From contig CAIVHI010000389.1 in assembly GCA_903905685.1 (NCBI GenBank), forward strand, positions 1 to 26,266: DNA of 26,266 bases. The letters run 5' to 3'. How positions within the stretch are numbered: position 1 is the stretch's first letter; each line of letters starts with the position of its first letter. Shown one piece after another: positions 7,490-14,049 of the stretch. Made by a program: the position numbers and the translations under genes. The notes under the pieces are model-generated. The model made no database searches. It had not been told where the DNA came from and was given only the letters and a program-made list of their open reading frames with translations. The stretch is from an uncultured Bacteroidota bacterium (GTDB lineage Bacteria; Bacteroidota; Bacteroidia; Chitinophagales; Chitinophagaceae).

Positions 7490-9259
7490 ATGTCCGACCA
7501 CAAATGCCACAACCCCACGTGCTCCTGCCACACTTCCGAATTGGTGGATGAATCTTTCAAACACCGCCACGACAGCGACCGCCGGGAGTTCATCAAGGGC
7601 ATGGGGCTGTTGACGGTGGGGCTGCACCTGCCGCCCGCCCTCACCTATTGGCTGCAAGACAAGGCCGACATTAAGGAGATTGTGAAAAGTTCATCGGTTT
7701 CTCGCGGTAAGTCGCAGCACATCACCATCCTGCATACCTCCGACATCCATGGGCAACTGGACATACACGACGAGTTTTTTTGGGAAAACGGCAAGCCGGC
7801 CTACAAAAAACGGGGTGGTTTTGCCACGCTTCGCACCATGCTCAACGAATTGCGCAAGGAAAACCCCGAAAACACCTTGGTGGTAGACGGTGGCGATTGT
7901 TTTCAAGGCAGCGCCGTTGCGGCACTCTCCAAAGGCCAAGCCATTGTGCCGTTGATGAACAAGATGAATTACGACTTGGTGCTGCCCGGCAACTGGGAGG
8001 TGGTATATGGCAAGGAGATGATGATTCACGACATGAACTCTTACAGTGCCGCCAAGATTTGCGCCAACATGTTTCATCAAAGCGACACCGAACACGAGTT
8101 CATCTTTCCTCCCTACCAAATTTTCAATGTAGGTGGTACCCGCATAGGGTTCGTGGGCTATAACGACCCACTCACCCCTATCAGGCAGTCGCCCGCCTAC
8201 TCCAAGGGCATAACGTTCACAAAACCGGAGTTGAACATAGCCAAGTATGTGAAGCTGTTGCGCGAAGAAAAAGGGTGTGCACTGGTATTCGTCATCTCCC
8301 ACATGGGGTTGGCACAGCAACTGCATTTGGCCAATCAGCCCGAAACGGCGGGCGTGGATTACATTCTGGGTGCCGACACGCACGAACGCATACGGGAGCC
8401 GCTCTTGGGCAAATTCGCCAAAGTAACGGAACCCGGCGCCTTTGCTTCGTTTGTCGGCAAGCTCGACATTGTGCTGGAAAACGGCAAGATTAAGGCAGAG
8501 AACTACAGCTTACTGGACGTTGACCCCGAAAAATATGCCGAAGACCGTGAATTGAAGACCCTTGTGGCCATGGCCCGAGAGCCCTACCAGAAAGACTTGG
8601 ATATAGTAATAGGCAAAACCACGACACCCTTGGTGCGCTACTACATCATGGAAACCCCGATGGACAACCTGATTACCGATGCCTTGATGTGGAAGTTCAA
8701 GACCGACATCGTGGTATCGAACGGGTTCAGGTTCTGTCCGCCACTGGTGCCGGGCAAGGAGGGCTATGCGGAGATTACCAAGGAATACCTGTGGAGCATG
8801 TTGCCCGTAGATTCGGAAGTGAAGTCGGCCGAAGTGACCGGAGTGCAGTTGAAGAATTGGCTGGAAAAGGAATTGGAGAACGTTTTCGCCAGCGATGCCA
8901 CTAAGCGGTTTGGGGGATGGCTGGTGCGGTTCAACGGTATGAAGCTCAATTTCACCATTGATGCACCCATGGGGTCGCGCATCAACGACATCCAGGTCGA
9001 TGGCAAGCCCTTGGACCCGCAGCGCACCTACTCTATGCTGGCCTGCGAGCGCGAAGGCGACCCCGACAACATATTATGCCGCATGCCCGATGTGCACAAC
9101 CCCATAAAGAAACACGTATTGCTGCACGACGTCATTATAGACTATTTGGCTATTTCATCTCCGGTTTCCCCAAAAATAGAAGGCCGGGCCGTAGCCACCG
9201 ATGCCCCCTCAACCCTGCTTACTCCGGTAGCCAAAGGGTTGGATTATACGTTCAGGTAG
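7490..9259 (+). CDS. Tat-exported SoxB-like metallohydrolase (5'-nucleotidase superfamily)
   Basis: This 589-residue protein has the two-domain 5'-nucleotidase fold: a metallophosphoesterase domain (~75-330) with DIHGQ (D85, H87), GGDCFQG (D136), ISHMG (H271) and GADTHE (H298), then a C-terminal domain (~355-560). In place of the nucleotidase GNHE motif it has GNWEVVYG (167-174), close to the GHWEFTYG of SoxB, the dimanganese enzyme that cuts sulfate from SoxY-bound cysteine S-thiosulfonate. A twin-arginine signal lies at R31-R32 (DRREFIKGMGLLTVGL), so it should be exported folded, as SoxB is. The ~25 residues before the signal hold C6, C11 and C13. No SoxYZ, SoxAX or SoxCD gene is in the window, so thiosulfohydrolase activity is inferred; a nucleotidase acting on another ester remains possible. 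It ends the sulfur operon. Confidence 0.82.
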   Translation: MSDHKCHNPTCSCHTSELVDESFKHRHDSDRREFIKGMGLLTVGLHLPPALTYWLQDKADIKEIVKSSSVSRGKSQHITILHTSDIHGQLDIHDEFFWENGKPAYKKRGGFATLRTMLNELRKENPENTLVVDGGDCFQGSAVAALSKGQAIVPLMNKMNYDLVLPGNWEVVYGKEMMIHDMNSYSAAKICANMFHQSDTEHEFIFPPYQIFNVGGTRIGFVGYNDPLTPIRQSPAYSKGITFTKPELNIAKYVKLLREEKGCALVFVISHMGLAQQLHLANQPETAGVDYILGADTHERIREPLLGKFAKVTEPGAFASFVGKLDIVLENGKIKAENYSLLDVDPEKYAEDRELKTLVAMAREPYQKDLDIVIGKTTTPLVRYYIMETPMDNLITDALMWKFKTDIVVSNGFRFCPPLVPGKEGYAEITKEYLWSMLPVDSEVKSAEVTGVQLKNWLEKELENVFASDATKRFGGWLVRFNGMKLNFTIDAPMGSRINDIQVDGKPLDPQRTYSMLACEREGDPDNILCRMPDVHNPIKKHVLLHDVIIDYLAISSPVSPKIEGRAVATDAPSTLLTPVAKGLDYTFR

Positions 9260-9298
9260 TTGCAGGACAGGCTATCCCCATGAATAGGGTGCCCGACA

Positions 9299-9745
9299 TT
9301 ACCCTTGCACGGGACCCGATTGGCGGGCATTATCAAGTTGTGCTGACGCTTGTCGGTAAAGCGTGACAAGGGCGCTGTCTACGGCAGTACGCTGCATGAT
9401 TTCGGATATTTTCTTTAGAAATTCCTCCTCGCTCACCGTCGGTTCGTTGAAATTGTCAAGGTGGGAATATAGCTGCACGGGAAATCTACCGGTTTCCTTG
9501 CCCTCAATTACGGAAATGATTTTTTTTCTGTAGTTGCTCAACGCCGGCACTTTTACATAAACGATGTACAATGCTATGGGCTTCGGCGGTTCTACATCCA
9601 AAAAAGAGTCGATTGCCTCAATTTCCAGTTCCAGTACACCCCCGGTAATGCCCTTCAATTCATCCTTTATGCTGCAGAGAAGATCATATGCCGAATTGGA
9701 AGACTTGTCTGTGAAGTTGTCACGTTTAAATATTTTTTGAACCAT
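9299..9745 (-). CDS. Conserved small companion of the EEP-family gene (copy 1)
   Basis: I do not recognise this 148-residue protein. It has no signal peptide or membrane segment and is rich in Lys, Glu and Asp. The central stretch FLDVEPPKPIALYIVYVKVP, followed by LSNYRKKIISVIEGKETGRFP, looks like a compact beta-strand and helix core. That core is strongly conserved in a second copy at 11.2-11.5 kb, which shows that the protein was under selection. Its ATG at 9745 is 2 nt after the stop of the EEP-family gene, so the two are probably translationally coupled and act together. The C-terminal ~50 residues have no counterpart in copy 2, which is cut off. It converges with the SoxB-like gene across a 39-nt gap. 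Function unknown. Confidence 0.6.
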   Translation of the reverse strand: MVQKIFKRDNFTDKSSNSAYDLLCSIKDELKGITGGVLELEIEAIDSFLDVEPPKPIALYIVYVKVPALSNYRKKIISVIEGKETGRFPVQLYSHLDNFNEPTVSEEEFLKKISEIMQRTAVDSALVTLYRQASAQLDNARQSGPVQG

Positions 9746-9747
9746 AG

Positions 9748-10676
9748 TTATGTGTTTAACCTTAATGCTATTGGAAAGTGGTCGGAGTACTTGGCTGTTG
9801 CCGGCCGAAAATAATGCCCGGTATACAAATTGGCACCCTCAATGGATGTAATTACTCTTATTGAGGTGGGATGTGGAATCAAATATTGTTTCAAGCTCGG
9901 ACGCAATAGTATTTGGTCCAGGATATGCCACTCATGCGATACATGTCCCGCAGTTCGCTTGTAATGTGTACCCAAAGGCTTTTTGAAATCACCAAAAAAA
10001 TTCCACATAGGATTGTAGAAGAATTTGTAGTCAACCTCATCAAAGTTCCTATATTTTGCTTCGAATGCATAATTTAAATCCGAAACGGCATTTAACCCAT
10101 TTGCCGCTACCATGCCGTGCTCAAAAGGGTTTATATTGAAATCCCCCAATAGAATCGTATTGTCGCAACCGGTTAGATGTTCAATCCGCTTAATGTTTCG
10201 GGACAATTTTACGCATTCAAAAGCGAGGCTGGATTCAGACCAGCGTTTATTTTCGACTGAAAATGTATAGTGAATAAATTAAACGTAATTACAGACGGTA
10301 TTGAGATTTGGTAAGACAACCACCTCGGCGTTCCTATCGCCGGCGCAACATTTTTGAAGCAGGTTTTGGGTAGTGAAGATAAAATCGAAATATTGCAATC
10401 GTTCAAATCAACAAGTTCGAATTTGCGGGTGGTATGAATGGAATTGTAAACTTTGAGAAATTCAGACGTGGTCGGTAAATCTGACTCACACAAACATAGA
10501 ATGGAAATCTGATTTTCATGGACGAAATCGGCCAGTATACTAGGAATGTTCCTACCCTTCCCACTGGGCTCACCACTGGATTTGATATTCCAAAACGAAA
10601 TAACAATACTACCCGGTGAATTGTCCAATTCTGAAAGCACACCCAAATTTAGTGTAAATATTTCAGGGTGGTTCAA
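9748..10676 (-). pseudogene. Endonuclease/exonuclease/phosphatase (EEP) family gene, frameshifted
   Basis: Two abutting frames together give one EEP-superfamily protein of ~310 residues. The first part (10676 to ~10245) begins at a TTG and contains SIVISFWNIKSSGE and ISILCLCESDLPTT, with the catalytic Glu of the family, then LFTIHFQSKIN. The second part continues in another frame from about 10243: WSESSLAFECVKLSRNIKRIE, then ILLGDFNINP (catalytic Asp/Asn) and the terminal SDHFPIALRL (catalytic Asp-His). The motif order E, GDFN, SDH is complete, so only the reading frame is broken. The break needs one missing or two extra bases near 10241-10247. It may be a true mutation or a sequencing error. 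EEP enzymes cut DNA, RNA or phosphoesters. The gene overlaps an AT-rich stretch unlike its neighbours and is followed 2 nt later by the small companion gene. Confidence 0.7.
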
Positions 10677-10852
10677 TTCTAACTCACCTTACGCAAGGTT
10701 AATATAAATTTCGAGGCTTTGGCTAACTGATATGTGGGCCTAAATTTATTACGGCATCCTGTACATCAAATTAAACTTCCATTCTCCTACGGTGCCTCTA
10801 CAACCATTGCTTCGGGAGGGTTGAAAATGTCGTGCCGGCTCAGTCCGCTCCG

Positions 10853-11226
10853 CTACAGGTTATCCATAAAGTAACGGCTTATCTTCTCCATCAGGTGCGC
10901 ACGGTCTTTGCCGCGCACGTTGTGCTCATGGCCCGGGTAAACGAAGTAGTCCACCTGTACACCTTCGTCCACGGCTTTCTTGACGAAGTCTATGCTGTGC
11001 TGCCACACCACTACGTCGTCGTTGGTGCCGTGAATCAGCAGGAGTTTGCCCTTGAGGTTCTTTACCTTGTCGAGAAGGTTGGCCTTGGCATAGCCGTCCG
11101 GGTTGTCCTGCGGGCGGTCCATGTAGCGTTCGGTATACATCACTTCATACATCTTCCAGTCCATAACCGGAACACCGGCAACGGCACATTTGAAGACGTC
11201 GGGGTATTTCAGCGAAAACTTAGGGA
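10853..11226 (-). pseudogene. C-terminal fragment of an S9-family peptidase (prolyl oligopeptidase/DPP IV type)
   Basis: About 120 residues remain, from LKYPDVFKCAVAGVPVMDW to the end MDNL. They include the catalytic Asp region LLIHGTNDDVVVW and the catalytic His in YPGHEHNVRG, with the spacing usual for the last part of an S9 alpha/beta-hydrolase. The nucleophile GxSxGG segment and the whole beta-propeller that should come before are absent. Upstream, the sequence changes abruptly at about 11213-11228 into the truncated second copy of the EEP companion gene. The fragment has no start codon in a sensible place and cannot be an active enzyme. It is best read as the leftover of a deletion or recombination that joined two unrelated genes. 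Confidence 0.75.
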
Positions 11227-11543
11227 ATATATCTGAACGGGAAACCTACCGGTTTCCTTACCTTCAAGGATCGAGATGATTTTCTTCCTATAGTTGCTCA
11301 ACGCAGGCACTTTGACATATATGACATGTATAGCTACCGGCTTTGGCGGTTCTACGTCCAAGAACGAGTCTATTGCCTCGAATTCCAATTCACCTTTGGT
11401 GATTTCCTTCAATTCATCCTTTATGCTTAAGAGAAGGTTAAACGCCGACCGTGCAGAAGTGTCGTCAAAGCTATTACGTTTAAATATTTTTTGTATGATG
11501 GCTATGTGTTTAACGTCAATAGTATCGGAAAGTGGTTGGAACC
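11209..11543 (-). pseudogene. Decayed second copy of the EEP-companion module
   Basis: Reading right to left, 11543-11502 encodes SNHFPILLTLNT and a stop, the last residues of an EEP protein (SDHFPIALRLNT in copy 1). Two bases later comes the companion gene: QKIFKRNSFDDTSARSAF, then the shared core through GRFPVQIYS. Copy 1's ATG is ATC here, so the start codon is lost. After IYS (about 11225) the homology to copy 1 stops and the frame ends seven codons later in S9 peptidase sequence. By eye roughly three quarters of the ~90 alignable residues match copy 1, with many silent differences, so this is an old or separately acquired paralog and not a recent tandem duplicate. Confidence 0.7.
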
Positions 11544-11610
11544 TCTACCGTGCGGCCGTACCGCCACAACATTCACAACCCACCTATTCCAATCATTCGC
11601 CTCACCATCA

Positions 11611-12840
11611 TCAAATTGGCCTTATGCCGAGTACCAAAACATCGTCCACTTGGTCGTGGTCGCCTTTCCAATTGTCGAAATAGGAATTGATGGTTGCAGA
11701 CTGGATATGCATTGGTTCCAATGCAATGCTGCCCAGCAGTTCTTTGAATTTACCCGTCATCAGTTTTTTGCCTTTATCGCCGCCAAACTGGTCGGCATAG
11801 CCGTCGGTGAAGATGTAGTAGCCGTCACCCGGCTGCAAGGCAATGGTCTCCGTGTGGAAAACCTTGCGGTTTCCAAACAAATCTCCGCCACCTATGGGCA
11901 TTTTGTCGGGCTTGAATTCCTGCAATTCGGGCACACCCGCAACTGCTGCAAACCTGTAGAGGGGCCGGTTGGCACCGGCATATTGCAACACTCCTGCAGC
12001 CACGTCAACCACAAGCAGGGCTATATCCATGCCATCGCGCGATTCGTTGCCTTCTTTGCTTTGCTTCAAGGCGACGTCTACGGCCGCATCCAACTCCGAT
12101 AGTATAGCTCCTGGGTCTAGGATTTTCTTCTCATTGACGATTTGGCTCAGCAATGTGTTGCCTATCATGCTCATAAACGCGCCCGGCACGCCATGCCCGG
12201 TACAGTCTACCGCAGCAAGAACCGTTTTGCCATGGCGGTTGGAGAACCAATAGAAGTCACCACTTACAATGTCTCGGGGTTTGAACACCACAAACGAATC
12301 GGGCAGGTCTTTCTTGATTTCCGCAACCGATGGCAGTATGGCGTTTTGAATGCGGCGGGCATAGTTCACGCTGTCGAGGATTTCGGCATGCTTTCGCTCT
12401 ATCTCCAACTTTATTTTATTGATTCTCTCTTTCTCTTTGTGGATGGCGATGCTCTGCTGCCAGAGTTTTTTCACTTTTTCATCGTTTTTCCGCTTCTCGC
12501 GCTCCATTTCGTCGCGGTCGGTTTGCAATTGTTCCAGTGCTTGGGCAAAAGTATCCGGGTCTGTAGGGGCACCCGTCGCTGCTGCTGCGGCAGGGGTTTG
12601 GCCGGGTGTTTGCGTGGGCGTATCGGTCGCGGGACGGCGTTCCAACACGCGTTCGCCCGCCAGGTTTTCCGACGTCAGGAAGTCCAAACGGTCTGATAGT
12701 GCACGAACGGTGGCGACGTGCCGCGCTTTCAGCAGTACAAAAACCGCAAATGCCGCCACGGCGGCGGCAACAAGTGCGGCAATGATAGCTATGGATACGG
12801 ACATAAACGGGTGAAACAGGCCGTGCCGCCAAAGGGCCAT
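11611..12840 (-). CDS. SpoIIE/PP2C-type serine phosphatase, SiaA-like
   Basis: This 409-residue protein has one N-terminal membrane helix (~15-38), a low-complexity Thr/Pro/Ala linker (~65-95), a charged coiled coil (~100-165) and a SpoIIE-type PPM phosphatase domain (~175-409). Metal-binding acidic positions are visible in IVSGDFYWF, AAVDCTGHGVPGAF, DGMDIALL and the terminal DHDQVDDVLVLG. Such phosphatases remove phosphate from small anti-anti-sigma-like proteins. The divergent neighbours are a SiaB-like kinase and a SiaC-like phosphoprotein, so the likely substrate is that SiaC homologue. A second ATG at 12804 would begin just before the membrane helix and is an alternative start. A good -7 box lies at 12869-12876. 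It ends about 70 bp before the decayed module remnant. Confidence 0.87.
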   Translation of the reverse strand: MALWRHGLFHPFMSVSIAIIAALVAAAVAAFAVFVLLKARHVATVRALSDRLDFLTSENLAGERVLERRPATDTPTQTPGQTPAAAAATGAPTDPDTFAQALEQLQTDRDEMEREKRKNDEKVKKLWQQSIAIHKEKERINKIKLEIERKHAEILDSVNYARRIQNAILPSVAEIKKDLPDSFVVFKPRDIVSGDFYWFSNRHGKTVLAAVDCTGHGVPGAFMSMIGNTLLSQIVNEKKILDPGAILSELDAAVDVALKQSKEGNESRDGMDIALLVVDVAAGVLQYAGANRPLYRFAAVAGVPELQEFKPDKMPIGGGDLFGNRKVFHTETIALQPGDGYYIFTDGYADQFGGDKGKKLMTGKFKELLGSIALEPMHIQSATINSYFDNWKGDHDQVDDVLVLGIRPI

Positions 12841-12868
12841 ACCGATGGGTGGGATTTGCCTATTTATG

Positions 12869-12876
12869 CAAAAATA
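12869..12876 (-). promoter_or_regulatory. -7 box for the SiaA-like phosphatase gene
   Basis: On the minus strand this reads TATTTTTG, an exact TAnnTTTG match, 28 nt before the ATG at 12840. No TTG sits 19 nt upstream. Together with the opposite box at 12943-12950 it forms a divergent control region. Confidence 0.45.
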
Positions 12877-12942
12877 ACCCGTTTGTGTTCAGTTTGCATA
12901 TTATTTTGAACGGTATTCGCTCAAACGGCCCCGACAGATATG

Positions 12943-12950
12943 TATTTTTG
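12943..12950 (+). promoter_or_regulatory. -7 box for the siaB-siaC genes
   Basis: TATTTTTG matches TAnnTTTG exactly and lies 43 nt before ATG 12994 and 67 nt before ATG 13018. The 66 bp between this box and the opposite one could hold shared operator sites; I see no clear palindrome there. Confidence 0.45.
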
Positions 12951-13017
12951 CGTCGTCAATACTTGGAGTTGGACATTAATTTGATAGCTTTACATGCTGA
13001 ATTTAAACGACCGCAAA

Positions 13018-13578
13018 ATGGAAAAAGTGGATCTCTACAATATCTATCTGAACATGGAGCAGGAGGACATCATCCTTTCGTTCAAAGGGGATATTTCCAA
13101 AGATTTGCTGTCGTCCGTTTATCAGATTGTCGAGGCGCGTATGGAGAGCGACAATGAAGACCCGAAACGGAAGAAAAAACTGTTTCAGGTATTGGTGGAA
13201 TGCCTCCAAAACCTCTACAACCACATGGAGTCTTTCCAAGCAGGCATTGGCGAGGGTGCATCGGACCACACGGGTAGCGCCATTTTTATGGTGGGCCGCA
13301 ATAAGGTTGGCGGATACCGAATAGCAACCGGCAACTATGTGCTCAATAGCAATGCCGACGCGCTTAAAGACCGCATCGACAAAATAAACGCCATGACTCC
13401 TGCCGAGCTCAAAGCCTACTATCTGGAGCGCTTGGGAGCTACCGAGTTGTCGGAAAAAGGCGGTGCGGGCTTAGGAATCATCGAAATTGCGCGCAAGTCG
13501 GGCAATACGATGGACTACAACTTCCAAAGAACGTCGGACAAATATTCATTCTTCACGCTGACGGTAAAAATTAATTGA
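13018..13578 (+). CDS. siaB: SiaB-family protein kinase (DUF6272)
   Basis: This 186-residue soluble protein resembles SiaB, a GHKL-fold kinase that phosphorylates SiaC in the Pseudomonas SiaABCD pathway. The start region LYNIYLNMEQEDIILSFKGDIS matches the family opening. The N-box is FQVLVECLQNLYNHM (E61, N65) and the G-box GGAGLGIIEIARKSG (~148-162), both needed for ATP binding. I prefer ATG 13018; ATG 12994 would add eight residues. It is followed 19 nt later by the SiaC-like gene and is divergent from the SpoIIE phosphatase, so kinase, phosphatase and target lie side by side. The family call rests on motif pattern and neighbours together. Confidence 0.82.
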   Translation: MEKVDLYNIYLNMEQEDIILSFKGDISKDLLSSVYQIVEARMESDNEDPKRKKKLFQVLVECLQNLYNHMESFQAGIGEGASDHTGSAIFMVGRNKVGGYRIATGNYVLNSNADALKDRIDKINAMTPAELKAYYLERLGATELSEKGGAGLGIIEIARKSGNTMDYNFQRTSDKYSFFTLTVKIN

Positions 13579-13597
13579 TTTTCGTAATATATTGAGT

Positions 13598-13978
13598 ATG
13601 TTGGAAACATTGACTATTGAAGGCAGCAATAAAACCCCAGCCGTAATCTTCTCTGCTGAAGCGGGCGTTTTGGAAATTTCAGGCAAATCCATCCCTGAAA
13701 ATTCCTTCGGCTTTTACCAGCCCATGTTGACTTGGATTGAAGCTTACAGTTCAGCCCCAAAACCCAAGACGGAAGTAAAGATTATGTTGGAATATTTCAA
13801 CACCAGCTCCTCGAAGTGCCTGTTGGACATATTCAGAAAATTGGGTGCCATTCAGAAATCGGGCAAGAGCGAGGTGGAAGTGATTTGGCATTACGAAGAA
13901 GACGATGAAGACATGATGGAAGCCGGCCAAGACTATAACTCATTGGTAGACTTGGAGTTCAAAATCGTTCAAATCTGA
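13598..13978 (+). CDS. siaC: SiaC-family regulatory phosphoprotein (DUF1987)
   Basis: This 126-residue protein has the DUF1987/SiaC pattern: ISGKSIPENSFGFYQPMLTW near residues 27-46 and IMLEYFNTSSSKCLLDIF near 62-79. The threonine in NTSS (T69 from ATG 13598) aligns with the threonine that SiaB phosphorylates and SiaA dephosphorylates in Pseudomonas aeruginosa, where unphosphorylated SiaC activates the diguanylate cyclase SiaD. The fold is like that of anti-anti-sigma factors. No GGDEF gene is present in the window, so the partner controlled by this SiaC must be elsewhere or of another type. ATG 13598 is preferred to a TTG two codons earlier. A hairpin terminator follows at 14001. Confidence 0.85.
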   Translation: MLETLTIEGSNKTPAVIFSAEAGVLEISGKSIPENSFGFYQPMLTWIEAYSSAPKPKTEVKIMLEYFNTSSSKCLLDIFRKLGAIQKSGKSEVEVIWHYEEDDEDMMEAGQDYNSLVDLEFKIVQI

Positions 13979-14000
13979 TGGGTTCAAGCCGTTGATGCGT

Positions 14001-14024
14001 TGGCGGGTAACCCGCCACTTTTTT
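14001..14024 (+). terminator. Intrinsic terminator after siaC
   Basis: TGGCGG (14001-14006) pairs with CCGCCA (14012-14017) around GTAAC, followed by a run of six T (14019-14024). It separates siaC from the convergent ABC transporter gene. Confidence 0.75.
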
Positions 14025-14049
14025 CAGTCTGTGGTTTCCTCCGGGGGCA

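Noticed and set aside
9299..11610. A transposon or insertion sequence as cause of the rearranged island
   Set aside because: I see no transposase fragment, no matched terminal inverted repeats and no clear target-site duplication; the duplicated segments are host-type coding sequence.
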